From: an uncultured Asticcacaulis sp.
GTDB taxonomy: Bacteria; Pseudomonadota; Alphaproteobacteria; Caulobacterales; Caulobacteraceae
Assembly: GCA_936940865.1 (NCBI GenBank)
Contig: CAKZJB010000003.1
Span: 1 to 59,461 of the forward strand
Length of the DNA: 59,461 bases
Direction of reading: 5' to 3'
Of this stretch, positions 27,916 to 36,771 are shown one piece after another (the stretch's first letter is position 1; every line of letters begins with the position of its first letter). Position numbers and translations under genes: made by a program. The notes beneath the pieces are model-generated. The model was not told the DNA's origin. It searched no databases and worked only from the letters and a program-made list of their open reading frames with translations.

Positions 27916-28841
27916 CCGGCCTCCGGTTCCGGTATCAGCACCTGGACATGGCGAGGCTTAAGCGTGAATTCCAGCGGCGTGCGCAACTTTTCCACCTCGC
28001 CGTCTATCGAAACAAGGGCTCTTTTGTGCCGGCTCCACAGCTTGATACGGCGTCCCGTCATCTCCTTGAGGTCCGGATCACGCAGCCAGTGCCCGAACAG
28101 AAGCCGCATCAGCAGGCGCATGTGCGACACTTTCGACTTCGTCGTCATGACATAGGCCGCCAGTTCGCCGCCGTCGAGCGTTTGCCGCTTGAAATTGCTT
28201 TCGGTCAGCGTGTCGCTGTCGGCGAAGCGGTTGGCGGAGACCACGACGGCCGGCGTGTGGAATTTCGTCATCTGGCCGTCGACATCGAGCACGATGCGCT
28301 CGCGCTTATGCCGGTCGATATTGTCGAGCACGAACATGAAGAGCCGCGGGAAGAGCCAGAAATTGCTCATGTCGCGCTTTTGTTCGCGATAGACCGAGGC
28401 CTGCGGCATGGTGCCGATACTGGCGCAACAGAGAAAAAGCTTGCCATTGACATAGCCCGCATCGATCGCCTCGGTCCTGACCCCATGCGCATAGGCCTTC
28501 AGGGCTTGTGGCAGGGTGTCGATGCCGAGGTCGTGGGGCAAAAGGTTCATGGTTCCGAAAGGCAGGACGCCGAACGCCTTGCCACGTTCGGCCAGCACCT
28601 TGGCGCTTTCTCTGATGGTGCCGTCGCCGCCGCCGATGAGTAGCGGCAGTGGGCTTTCGATCAGGCGGTCGAGATTTTCCGACATCGTGTCGGGTTCGCT
28701 GAAGCACAATTCGGCGACGTCAAGCCCGCTGTCATGGATGGCGGCTTCGACCGCCGGCTCGCCCATGTTGAGCACGGTGCCCGACCGCCGGTTTATCAGG
28801 ATGTTGAAGCCTTCGCCCGCCATGCGGCTGTTGTGACGCAT
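27912..28841 (-). CDS. Diacylglycerol/sphingosine kinase-family protein
   Basis: Lipid-kinase fold protein of 309 aa. The ATP-binding loop LLIGGGDGTIRESAK and the following PFGTMNLLPHDLGI are typical of the DAGK catalytic domain. The C-terminal half is the usual beta-rich domain ending in a DGE motif (SIDGEVEK). A start six codons later (MAGEG) is possible. The lipid substrate is not known. It is first in a two-gene leftward unit with the metallophosphoesterase. Confidence 0.87.
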   Translation of the reverse strand: MRHNSRMAGEGFNILINRRSGTVLNMGEPAVEAAIHDSGLDVAELCFSEPDTMSENLDRLIESPLPLLIGGGDGTIRESAKVLAERGKAFGVLPFGTMNLLPHDLGIDTLPQALKAYAHGVRTEAIDAGYVNGKLFLCCASIGTMPQASVYREQKRDMSNFWLFPRLFMFVLDNIDRHKRERIVLDVDGQMTKFHTPAVVVSANRFADSDTLTESNFKRQTLDGGELAAYVMTTKSKVSHMRLLMRLLFGHWLRDPDLKEMTGRRIKLWSRHKRALVSIDGEVEKLRTPLEFTLKPRHVQVLIPEPEAG

Positions 28842-28874
28842 GGCGGTGCAAAGAATCTATAGCGATTGGCTACC

Positions 28875-30110
28875 TTATCCGTGCTGATCGCGCTTGGCCG
28901 CCACGCGCAGGCGCAGGGCGTTGAGCTTGATGAAGCCGGCGGCATCGCGGTGGTCGTAGGCGACCTTGCCTTCTTCAAACGTCACCAGGTCCTGGTCGTA
29001 CAGCGAATAGGGGCTGGTGCGGCCGATAACGGTGACATTGCCCTTGTAGAGCTTGACGCGGACCTGGCCGGTGACCTTGTCCTGGCTGAAGTCGATGGCG
29101 GCCTGCAGCATCTGGCGCTCGGGCGAGAACCAGAAGCCGTTATAGACCAGCGACGCGTACTTCGGCATCAGCTCGTCCTTCAGGTGCATGGCGCCGCGGT
29201 CCAGCGTGATCGATTCGATGCCGCGGTGCGCCGCCAGAAGGATGGTGCCGCCCGGGGTCTCGTAGACGCCGCGCGACTTCATGCCGACGAAGCGGTTTTC
29301 GACCAGGTCGAGGCGGCCAACACCGTTGTCGTGGCCGAGCTGGTTGAGCCTGGTCAGCAGGGCCGCCGGCGACAGCTTTTCACCGTCGATGGCGACGGGG
29401 TCGCCGCGTTCGAAGTCGATGGTGAAGACGGTTGCCTTGTCCGGCGCGTCCTCGGGCGCGATGGTGCGTTGATAGACGAATTCCGGGGCCTCGACCGCCG
29501 GATCTTCCAGCACCTTGCCTTCGGACGAAGAGTGCAGCAGGTTGGCGTCGACCGAGAAGGGGGCGTCGCCGCGCTTGTCCTTGGCGATGGGGATCTGGTG
29601 GGCTTCGGCGAAGGCCAGCAGGGCTTCGCGCGAGGCGAAGTTCCATTCGCGCCACGGCGCGATGACGCGGATGTCTGGCTCAAGGCCGTAATAGCCGAGC
29701 TCGAAGCGGACCTGGTCGTTGCCCTTGCCGGTCGCGCCATGGCAGACGGCGTCGGCGCCGACCTTGCGGGCGATCTCGATCTGCTTCTTGGCGATCAGCG
29801 GACGCGCGATCGAGGTGCCGAGCAGGTACTGGCCTTCATAGACGGTGTTGGCGCGGAACATCGGGAAGACGTAGTCGCGGACGAATTCCTCGCGCAGGTC
29901 CTCAATGAAGATGTTTTCCGGCTTAATGCCAAGAAGCTCAGCCTTCTTCCGCGCCGGTTCCAGCTCTTCACCCTGGCCGAGGTCGGCGGTGAAGGTGACG
30001 ACTTCGGCGTTATATTCGGTCTGCAGCCACTTCAGGATGATCGAGGTGTCGAGGCCGCCCGAATAGGCGAGGACGACTTTCTTGACGGGCTTATCAGCGG
30101 GTGCGGACAT
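28875..30110 (-). CDS. argG: Argininosuccinate synthase
   Basis: Condenses citrulline and aspartate with ATP, the penultimate step of arginine synthesis. The protein has 411 aa. The ATP loop AYSGGLDTS lies near the N-terminus, followed by [10 protein letters not shown], and [16 protein letters not shown] in the middle. The ATG has AGGAACG seven bases upstream. It is a single gene, separated from kup by a terminator and a dispersed repeat. Confidence 0.97.
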   Translation of the reverse strand: MSAPADKPVKKVVLAYSGGLDTSIILKWLQTEYNAEVVTFTADLGQGEELEPARKKAELLGIKPENIFIEDLREEFVRDYVFPMFRANTVYEGQYLLGTSIARPLIAKKQIEIARKVGADAVCHGATGKGNDQVRFELGYYGLEPDIRVIAPWREWNFASREALLAFAEAHQIPIAKDKRGDAPFSVDANLLHSSSEGKVLEDPAVEAPEFVYQRTIAPEDAPDKATVFTIDFERGDPVAIDGEKLSPAALLTRLNQLGHDNGVGRLDLVENRFVGMKSRGVYETPGGTILLAAHRGIESITLDRGAMHLKDELMPKYASLVYNGFWFSPERQMLQAAIDFSQDKVTGQVRVKLYKGNVTVIGRTSPYSLYDQDLVTFEEGKVAYDHRDAAGFIKLNALRLRVAAKRDQHG

Positions 30111-30183
30111 GGGCGTTCCTTGAAGCGGGACGGTGTGTGGACAATTCCCGCGCGCTTTACGGTCTGCATCGCTGCGATGCAAG

Positions 30184-30211
30184 AAAAAAGAGGGGCCGCT
30201 GGACCCCTCTT
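30184..30211 (-). terminator. Intrinsic terminator downstream of kup
   Basis: On the minus strand the stem AAGAGGGG / CCCCTCTT is followed by a T-rich run (TTTTTT then C). It lies between the kup stop and the argG start, so it protects argG from kup read-through. Confidence 0.85.
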
Positions 30212-30218
30212 GTTATTG

Positions 30219-30295
30219 CAACGGCGATGGTATCGCCGTTGGCAAGCGCGACTGCGCGCCCGAGCCTATGCGAGGAGCCATGCGGCGCTTGAGCT
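30219..30295. repeat. Structured intergenic repeat, copy 2
   Basis: Hairpin CAACGGCGAT / ATCGCCGTTG with loop GGT (30219-30241), then GGCAAGCGCGACTGCGCGCCC and the tail ATGCGGCGCTTGAGCT. It matches copy 1 (8134-8215) in order and sequence. An A-T pair of the copy-1 stem is a G-C pair here. Confidence 0.75.
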
Positions 30296-30302
30296 GAAAA
30301 AA

Positions 30303-30341
30303 CTAATACCGACGGTCATTCTTCATGACCGTCGGTATTAG
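30303..30341. terminator. Perfect 17-bp hairpin covering the kup stop codon
   Basis: Arms CTAATACCGACGGTCAT and its exact complement are separated by five bases. The right arm contains the kup TAA. There is no T-run directly after it, so it may protect the mRNA end rather than terminate; the true terminator lies at 30184-30211. Confidence 0.65.
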
Positions 30342-32362
30342 ACCGTTACCTGTGTACCCAGTTCGACCACGCGGCCCGGCGGGATATGGAAGAACTCGGT
30401 CGGGTTGGTGGCGTTTTTCATCAGGAAGATGAAGAGCTTGTCCTGCCACAGCGGCATTCCGGAATTGGCGGACGGCACGACGCTCCTGCGGCCGAGGAAG
30501 AAGCTGGTCGACATGATATCGAACTTGAGACCAAGTTTCCGGCACAGACCCAGCGCCTTCGGCAGGTTCGGGCTTTCCATGAAGCCGTAGTTCAGCGTGA
30601 CCTTCTTGAAGTCCTCGTTCAGCACCTCGATCGAAATGCGGTCGGCGTCCTGGACGCGCGGCGTATTGGTCGTGCGCACCGTCAGGATGATGTTCTTCTC
30701 GTGCAGGATCTTGTTGTGCTTGAGATTGTGCATCAAGGCGACCGGAGCGATTTCGCCGTCCGAGGTCAGGAAGATGGCCGTACCGGCGACGCGGTGCGGC
30801 GGGCGCTTCTTCAGCATCTCGATCAGGTCGGTCAGCAGAACCGAGTCGCGGCGCGCTTTTTCGGTCAGGGTCTTGGTACCGCCGGCCCAGGTCAGCATGG
30901 TCAGGACCAGCCCGCCGCCGAGCGTCAGCGGCAGCCAGGCGCCATCCGGAATCTTCAGCAGGTTCGAGCTGAAGAAGACGATATCCAACGCACCCAGCGG
31001 CGCCAGCAGCGCCCAGGCCTGCCAGCGCTTCCACTTCCAGACGTGGCGCAGGAAGACGTAGGCCAGCAGCGTATCGACCATCATGGCGCCGGTGACGGCG
31101 ATGCCGTACATCGAAGTCAGGCGGTCGGTGGTCTGGAAGACGAGCAGCAGGATCAGGACGCCGATCAGCAGCATGGAGTTGATCTGCGGCACGAAGATCT
31201 GGCCGGCCTGGGTCTCGGAGGTGCGCTTGATGTCGATGCGCGGCAGCAGGCCCAGTTGCACCGCCTGCTGGGTCATGGAGAAGGCGCCGGTGATGACGGC
31301 CTGGCTGGCGATGACGGTCGCCAGCGTCGCCAGGATGAAGATCGGCCAGTAGGCCACGTCGGGCACCATCTGCCAGAACGGATTGGCGCGGGCCGCAGGA
31401 TCCTTGAGCGCCAGCGCGCCCTGGCCGAGATAGTTCAGCGTCAGGCAGGGCAGGACGAAGACCATCCACGACATCTGGATCGGCTTCTTGCCGAAATGGC
31501 CCATGTCGGCATACAGCGCCTCGGCGCCGGTGACGGCCAGGAAGACCGAGCCCAGGATGACAAAGCCTGTCAGGCCGTTGGCAATAAGGAATTCGATGCC
31601 GTACTGCGGCATCAGGGCCGTCAGGATGATCGGATCGTCGAAGATGTGCAGCAGGCCGAGGCCCCCCAGCGCCAGGAACCATATCACGGTGATCGGACCG
31701 AAGAACTTCGCGACCTTGCCTGTGCCCTTGGACTGCACCATGAACAGGGCCAGCAGGATGACGCCGGCCAGGCCGACGATATAAACGTGCGGGATATGGC
31801 CGACGCCCGGTGCGTCGCGCAGGCCTTCGACCGCGCCCAGCACCGACACGGCCGGCGTGATGATGCCGTCGCCGTAAAACAGCGACGCGCCGCAAATGCC
31901 GAGGAAGAAGACGGCCGGCGAATATTTGCCGAGGGCCTTCTGCGCCAGCGCCATCAAAGCCAGTGTGCCGCCTTCACCCTTGTTGTCGGCGCGCATCAGG
32001 AAGATGACGTATTTCACCGTCACCACCATGATCAGCGCCCAGAATACCAGCGAAATGACGCCGTAGACAGCCAGGCTGCCGTCGGCGCCGGCGCGCGTGT
32101 GGCGCAGCGCCTCGCGCATGGCGTACAGCGGCGACGTCCCGATATCGCCAAAGACGACGCCGATCGAGCCGACCGCCAGCGCCAGGAAGCCTTCCGATCC
32201 ATGGCCGTGACTCTGCACGGCGTCGGCCGCGGGTGAATGGCCTGCGGAGGAAACGTGAACGCTTGTGGCTGGATTGGTCTGGGACTCGGTGTCCGTCATT
32301 GCAACGGAAGGCGCTGACAGCGGCGCGGACGCCGTTGAATCAGCAGGGATATCCCCGGTCAT
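30338..32362 (-). CDS. kup: Kup-type low-affinity potassium uptake transporter
   Basis: Proton-coupled potassium importer of the KUP/HAK/KT family. The protein has 674 aa: an unstructured N-terminus of about 60 residues, about twelve membrane segments and a cytosolic C-terminal domain. The family motif GVVFGDIGTSPLYA marks helix 1, and CGASLFYGDGIITPA follows. The ATG was chosen for its strong CAGGAGAG site; a longer start lacks one. It is divergent from the Rrf2 gene across a 175-bp gap. Confidence 0.94.
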   Translation of the reverse strand: MTGDIPADSTASAPLSAPSVAMTDTESQTNPATSVHVSSAGHSPAADAVQSHGHGSEGFLALAVGSIGVVFGDIGTSPLYAMREALRHTRAGADGSLAVYGVISLVFWALIMVVTVKYVIFLMRADNKGEGGTLALMALAQKALGKYSPAVFFLGICGASLFYGDGIITPAVSVLGAVEGLRDAPGVGHIPHVYIVGLAGVILLALFMVQSKGTGKVAKFFGPITVIWFLALGGLGLLHIFDDPIILTALMPQYGIEFLIANGLTGFVILGSVFLAVTGAEALYADMGHFGKKPIQMSWMVFVLPCLTLNYLGQGALALKDPAARANPFWQMVPDVAYWPIFILATLATVIASQAVITGAFSMTQQAVQLGLLPRIDIKRTSETQAGQIFVPQINSMLLIGVLILLLVFQTTDRLTSMYGIAVTGAMMVDTLLAYVFLRHVWKWKRWQAWALLAPLGALDIVFFSSNLLKIPDGAWLPLTLGGGLVLTMLTWAGGTKTLTEKARRDSVLLTDLIEMLKKRPPHRVAGTAIFLTSDGEIAPVALMHNLKHNKILHEKNIILTVRTTNTPRVQDADRISIEVLNEDFKKVTLNYGFMESPNLPKALGLCRKLGLKFDIMSTSFFLGRRSVVPSANSGMPLWQDKLFIFLMKNATNPTEFFHIPPGRVVELGTQVTV

Positions 32363-32537
32363 GCACACTCTCCTGAGGGGCGGCGACACACAAAAGTCCC
32401 GGTCAGGCCCTCGCTTGAACGCCGGGCTCTTACGCTTATTTAAGACCACATTCAATCCTGATTACAGTTCGATTAGGGTCGCAAAACCAGTGATGGGCTA
32501 GGAACCGCTGTAAAATTGTTGTAATATTGAGATAATC

Positions 32538-32993
32538 ATGTCGGACAGCCAAAGATTTCCCGTCGCCGCGCACACCCTGGCGTACCTGGCCCACCGCAAC
32601 GCCTATTCTCGCGAACAGGCGGTGTCCTCGTCTGTGCTTGCAGCATCCATTCCAACGAACCCGGTCGTGATTCGCCGCATGACGACCCAACTGGCCAAGG
32701 CCGGACTGCTCGCCACCTGTTCCGGGGTCGCGGGCGGGGCCTGGCTGCTGAAGCGCCCGGAACATATTCATCTCGATGAGGTCCTGCGCGCAGTCAACGG
32801 CTGCGCGCATCTGGGCAGTGCGCCCGTCGGCGCCAAGAACTGCCCGATCAGCCAGGCCATTCCGCGCGCCGTCAGCCACGCCATGGACCTGGCCAATGCC
32901 GCCGCGTCGGCCAGCCTGGCGCGCATCACGGTCGCCGATCTGCTGCAACAGGCCGGCCATCAGGCCGAAAACGCTGAAAAAATCCCGGCTTAA
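32538..32993 (+). CDS. Rrf2-family transcriptional regulator with three cysteines
   Basis: Winged-helix regulator of 151 aa. N-terminal FPVAAHTLAYLAHR, the recognition region IPTNPVVIRRMTTQLAKAGL and the wing GVAGGAWLLKRP fit Rrf2 proteins. Three cysteines (in LLATCSG, VNGCAHLG and KNCPIS) could bind an Fe-S cluster or sense redox, as in NsrR and IscR, but their spacing is not a clear match to either. It is divergent from kup and convergent with cobA, sharing two stop-codon bases. Targets are unknown. Confidence 0.85.
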   Translation: MSDSQRFPVAAHTLAYLAHRNAYSREQAVSSSVLAASIPTNPVVIRRMTTQLAKAGLLATCSGVAGGAWLLKRPEHIHLDEVLRAVNGCAHLGSAPVGAKNCPISQAIPRAVSHAMDLANAAASASLARITVADLLQQAGHQAENAEKIPA

Positions 32994-33748
32994 CGCAGCG
33001 CCGCTACGGCGGTCGCAACCGAAGCCGTGCGCGCATAGGCAAAGGCGTCGCCGACGGCGATAAGCACGGGCCCGTCCCAGGCGGCTGTTTCGACCTCAGC
33101 CGCCAGCCGGTCGAGCCTCGTCGCAACGGCGCGCGCGTGCTGGCGCCCGGCGTTTTCGATCAGCACGACCGGCGTCGCGGCCGGACGGCCGGCTTCACGC
33201 AGCCGCGCTTCGATATGGCGGGCATTGTGCGAGGACATGTAGAAGACAAGGCTGGTTTCGGTGTCCGAGACGCGGGCGTCGTCGAGATCGATGCTGCCCT
33301 CCTTTGTCCGCCCGGTCAGGAAGGTGACGGCGCGCGCCTCGCCCCGGTGGGTCAGGGGGAACTCGAACTGCGCGGCCGCGGCGCTGGCGGCCGTGACGCC
33401 GGCCAGGGTCTTGTGCGGGACGCCATGACGGTCGAGATACTGGCGCTCTTCTTCGACGCGGCCGAACATGGACGGATCGCCGCCCTTCAGGCGCACGACG
33501 TGCAGGCCTTTTCGCGCCAGACGCACCATCAATTCGTTCGTCTTGTCCTGGCTGACGCTCAACCGGTCGCCACGCTTGCCGACACAGATCTTGACGCAGC
33601 GTTGCGGGGCAAGCGCGATAATATCCTCGCTGACCAGGGCGTCGTAGAGCAGGGCCTGGGCCTGCTGCAGGACTTTCAGCGCGCCCAGGGTCAACAGGTC
33701 GGCATTACCCGGGCCCGCGCCCACCAGACTGACAAAACCATTACGCAT
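32990..33748 (-). CDS. cobA: Uroporphyrinogen-III C-methyltransferase (siroheme synthesis)
   Basis: Adds two methyl groups to uroporphyrinogen III to give precorrin-2, on the way to siroheme, the cofactor of NirB. The protein has 252 aa. FVSLVGAGPGNADLLTLGAL opens the methyltransferase fold, and VVRLKGGDPSMFGR and FLTGRT follow. The ATG lies inside the last codons of nasA with AAGGAGG before it. It is the methyltransferase half of CysG only; the dehydrogenase/chelatase part must be encoded elsewhere. Confidence 0.92.
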   Translation of the reverse strand: MRNGFVSLVGAGPGNADLLTLGALKVLQQAQALLYDALVSEDIIALAPQRCVKICVGKRGDRLSVSQDKTNELMVRLARKGLHVVRLKGGDPSMFGRVEEERQYLDRHGVPHKTLAGVTAASAAAAQFEFPLTHRGEARAVTFLTGRTKEGSIDLDDARVSDTETSLVFYMSSHNARHIEARLREAGRPAATPVVLIENAGRQHARAVATRLDRLAAEVETAAWDGPVLIAVGDAFAYARTASVATAVAALR

Positions 33749-36425
33749 CAGCGGCCTCCTTGGCCTTGTGGCGGACAATCATCCGCACGATTTCCGGGCG
33801 GCACGACCCGCATTGCGTGCCGGCAGAGGTTACGTCGCCGACGGCGTCGGCCGATTGGCAACCGGCGGCGATGGCGGCTTCGATCTTGCGCTGGCCAATA
33901 CCGCGGCAGGCGCAGACCAGCGGGCCCTGGTCCTCGACGCCTGGCAGGCGACCGATCAGCACGGCGGCGCGGTCTTCCGGGGAAAGGGCTTCGTCACCGA
34001 AGCGCTCGGCCAGCCAGTCGCGGGCCGGCAGGCGCTTGGCCGACGGCGCGATAAAGGCCACGGCGGTCAGGCGGCCGTCCTCCATCAGGACGCGGCGGCG
34101 GATGCCGCCCGCCGGATCGTCGAGCGAGATCGCGCCCTTCGCCCCGACCAGGGTGTCGAGTGCCGGCGGCTGGCCGCGGCCGGCGATTTCATAGACCTGG
34201 CAATGAGCGAACGGGGTACGGCGCCAGATGACGCCCGGTCCGAAGGCGAGCTCGTCGTCGCCATGGATGACAAAGCCGTGCCAGGTTTCGCCGAACGGCG
34301 TCACCATGGCCGGGGTGTGCTTGAATTCGGGCTGGCCAGAGGTCGGATCGACTTCCGGGTTGATCAGCGGATTGGCGCGGCCAAACGGCGCGAAGCTCTT
34401 CGTCCAGTGCATCGGCACGCAGATATCGCCTTCGCGTACGTCCTCGGTCACCTTGGCGCGCAGGACCGCATCGCCATAGAAGGTGACGACGCGCGCCAGG
34501 CGCTGGTCGGTGATGAAGCAGCGCTCGGCGTCGCGCGGATGGATTTCGACCAGCGGCTCGGGAATGTGGCGGTTGAGCTCGGGCGCCAGCGCCGTCCGCG
34601 TCATGGTGTGCCACTGGTCGCGGATACGGCCGGAATTGAGCGCCAGCGGGAAGGCATCGGTGGTCGGGCTGGCCGGGCCTTGCGCCAGGACCGGAGACAG
34701 GCGGGCGCGGCCGTTGGGCGTGTTGAAGCCGCCATCGGCGAACAGCCGTCCGGCCGGCTTGCCGCCCTTGCGGAACGGCCAGCGTGTCGGGACCAGGTTG
34801 TCGTATTCGGCCTTTGTCATGCCGGCCATGCCGCCGAGGTCGAGGAAGCGGTAGCCGTCGTTTTCGAAGGCCGTCAGGCGGGCATATTCGTCGAAGACCT
34901 CGCCGGCGTGCTGCCACTCGAAGCCGGCATAGCCCATGCGGCGCGCAACCTCGGCGACGATCCGCCAGTCGGCTTTTGTCTGGCCGGGCAGGGGCGCCAG
35001 CGGCCGCTGGCGTGAGATCACGCGTTCCGAATTGGTGACGGTGCCGTCTTTTTCGCCCCAGGCGGCGGCCGGAAGCTGGATGTGGGCCATGGCCATGGTG
35101 TCGGTGCGCGCGATCACGTCCGACACCACGACCAGTTCACAACGCTTCAGGGCCTGGGCGACGAAATCGGCATCGGGAAGGGACACAAGCGGATTGGTCG
35201 CCATCACCCACACGGCCTTGATGGCGCCGGAATGGATGGCGCGGAACATGTCGACGGCCTTGAGGCCTGCTTTCGGCGCGATGGTCGGGCTGTTCCAGAA
35301 GCGCTTTACGCACGATTTCGAGACCTCGTCGAAATCCATGTGCGCGGCCAGCATATTGGCCAGGCCGCCGACTTCACGGCCGCCCATGGCGTTGGGCTGG
35401 CCGGTGATCGAGAAGGGTGCTGAACCCAGCTTTCCGATCTTGCCCGACAGAAGGTGTGCATTGATCAGGCTCAGCCCCTTGGCGACGCCCTGGGCCGATT
35501 GGTTGGAGCCCATGGAGAACAGGCTGACCGTACGCGCGGTGGTGAGAAAGCGGTTGTAGAAGGCGAGAAGATCGCCGGTGGCGATGCCGCAATCGCGGGC
35601 GACCGCCTCGGGGGACTGGTCCTGCTGTTCGAGCGTGGCCTTGAGCTCGGCATAGCCTTCCGTGTGGTCGCGGACGAAATCGCGATCGACGCCGCCATGC
35701 GTGATCAGATAGGCGCAAAGCCCGTTCCACAGGCGCACGTCGCTCTGCGGCTTGATCATCAGATGCAGGTCACACGACTTGGCGGTTTCGGTCCGCCGGG
35801 GATCGATGCAAATGCGGAACTGCGGGTGGCGGTCGCCGGCGGCTTCGACGCGGCGGAACAGCACCGGGTGCGTCCAGGCGGCATTATGCCCGGAAAAGAC
35901 CAGCAGTTCCGCGGCCTCGATGTCCTCATAGGTGCCGGGCACCAGGTCGGCGCCGAACGCCTTCTTGTGCGCGGCGACGGCCGAGGCCATGCACAGGCGC
36001 GAATTGGTGTCGATATTGGCCGTGCCGATATAGCCCTTGGCCAGTTTGTTGACGGCGTAGTAGTCCTCGGTCAGTAGCTGGCCGGAGACGTAGAAGGCCA
36101 CGGAGTCGGGTCCGTGCTGGTCGACGATGGCGCGGAATTTCTGCGCGACGGCGTCGAGCGCCTCGTCCCATGATGCGTCGCGGAAGCCATCCGCTTCACG
36201 AATACGAGGATGAAGCAGCCGTCCCTGCAGGCCGAAGGTGGCGCCGAGCGCGGTACCTTTCGAGCAGAGACGGCCGCCGTTGGCCGGGTGGGCCGGGTCG
36301 CCCGCCACCTTGAGTTCGCGGTTCCCGTTCGTGTCCGCCGCCACGCCGCAGCCGACCCCGCAATAAGGGCACGTCGTGCGGATCGTCGTCGTGACGGCTT
36401 CGGCGGGGGCAGCGTCTCTGGCCAT
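33741..36425 (-). CDS. nasA: Assimilatory nitrate reductase, catalytic subunit
   Basis: Cytoplasmic molybdopterin enzyme that reduces nitrate to nitrite. The protein has 894 aa. The N-terminal [4Fe-4S] motif is CPYCGVGC, completed by LCSKG. The Mo-bis-MGD domains follow, with the usual NTNSRLCM-like segment (here DTNSRLCMASAV). A C-terminal BFD-like [2Fe-2S] domain contains CACRGIG and CGSC, as in the Klebsiella-type enzyme. It starts 10 bp after nirD and overlaps cobA by eight bases. Confidence 0.95.
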   Translation of the reverse strand: MARDAAPAEAVTTTIRTTCPYCGVGCGVAADTNGNRELKVAGDPAHPANGGRLCSKGTALGATFGLQGRLLHPRIREADGFRDASWDEALDAVAQKFRAIVDQHGPDSVAFYVSGQLLTEDYYAVNKLAKGYIGTANIDTNSRLCMASAVAAHKKAFGADLVPGTYEDIEAAELLVFSGHNAAWTHPVLFRRVEAAGDRHPQFRICIDPRRTETAKSCDLHLMIKPQSDVRLWNGLCAYLITHGGVDRDFVRDHTEGYAELKATLEQQDQSPEAVARDCGIATGDLLAFYNRFLTTARTVSLFSMGSNQSAQGVAKGLSLINAHLLSGKIGKLGSAPFSITGQPNAMGGREVGGLANMLAAHMDFDEVSKSCVKRFWNSPTIAPKAGLKAVDMFRAIHSGAIKAVWVMATNPLVSLPDADFVAQALKRCELVVVSDVIARTDTMAMAHIQLPAAAWGEKDGTVTNSERVISRQRPLAPLPGQTKADWRIVAEVARRMGYAGFEWQHAGEVFDEYARLTAFENDGYRFLDLGGMAGMTKAEYDNLVPTRWPFRKGGKPAGRLFADGGFNTPNGRARLSPVLAQGPASPTTDAFPLALNSGRIRDQWHTMTRTALAPELNRHIPEPLVEIHPRDAERCFITDQRLARVVTFYGDAVLRAKVTEDVREGDICVPMHWTKSFAPFGRANPLINPEVDPTSGQPEFKHTPAMVTPFGETWHGFVIHGDDELAFGPGVIWRRTPFAHCQVYEIAGRGQPPALDTLVGAKGAISLDDPAGGIRRRVLMEDGRLTAVAFIAPSAKRLPARDWLAERFGDEALSPEDRAAVLIGRLPGVEDQGPLVCACRGIGQRKIEAAIAAGCQSADAVGDVTSAGTQCGSCRPEIVRMIVRHKAKEAADA

Positions 36426-36435
36426 GTTTACAAAC

Positions 36436-36771
36436 TCAGATGTTGAGACCCAAAAGGATTCGGCCGTTTTCGATCATCAACGGCACGGTCGGCGTGCAGC
36501 CCTTGCCGGCGTCGGCGCCCATGGCTTCACCGGTTTCGAGCGAGATCGACCAGTTGTGCAGCGGGCAGGCGACCGCCTTGCCGTGGACGATGCCTTCGGA
36601 AAGCGGCCCGTGCTTGTGCGGGCAGCGGTCGAAGATGGCGAAGTATTCGTCCGAAACGGTGCGAAAGACCGCGACGGCGCCCAGGTCGGTTTCGACGCGG
36701 CGGGCGCTTTGCGGCTGCACCTCTTCGGCCGGGCCGACATCGGTCCAGTGGATGACGACGGAGGCATTCAT
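36436..36771 (-). CDS. nirD: Nitrite reductase (NADH) small subunit, Rieske type
   Basis: Small partner of NirB, 111 aa. It has a Rieske-like fold with full cluster ligands, CPH (Cys50, His52) and CPLH (Cys69, His72), whereas some NirD proteins have lost them. The ATG overlaps the nirB stop (ATGA), which fixes the start. A larger frame upstream is only read-through of nirB. Confidence 0.93.
   Translation of the reverse strand: MNASVVIHWTDVGPAEEVQPQSARRVETDLGAVAVFRTVSDEYFAIFDRCPHKHGPLSEGIVHGKAVACPLHNWSISLETGEAMGADAGKGCTPTVPLMIENGRILLGLNI

Noticed and set aside
30386-32236. Long open frame (616 codons) opposite kup
   Set aside because: Gln/Asp/Arg-rich antisense shadow of a membrane protein gene.
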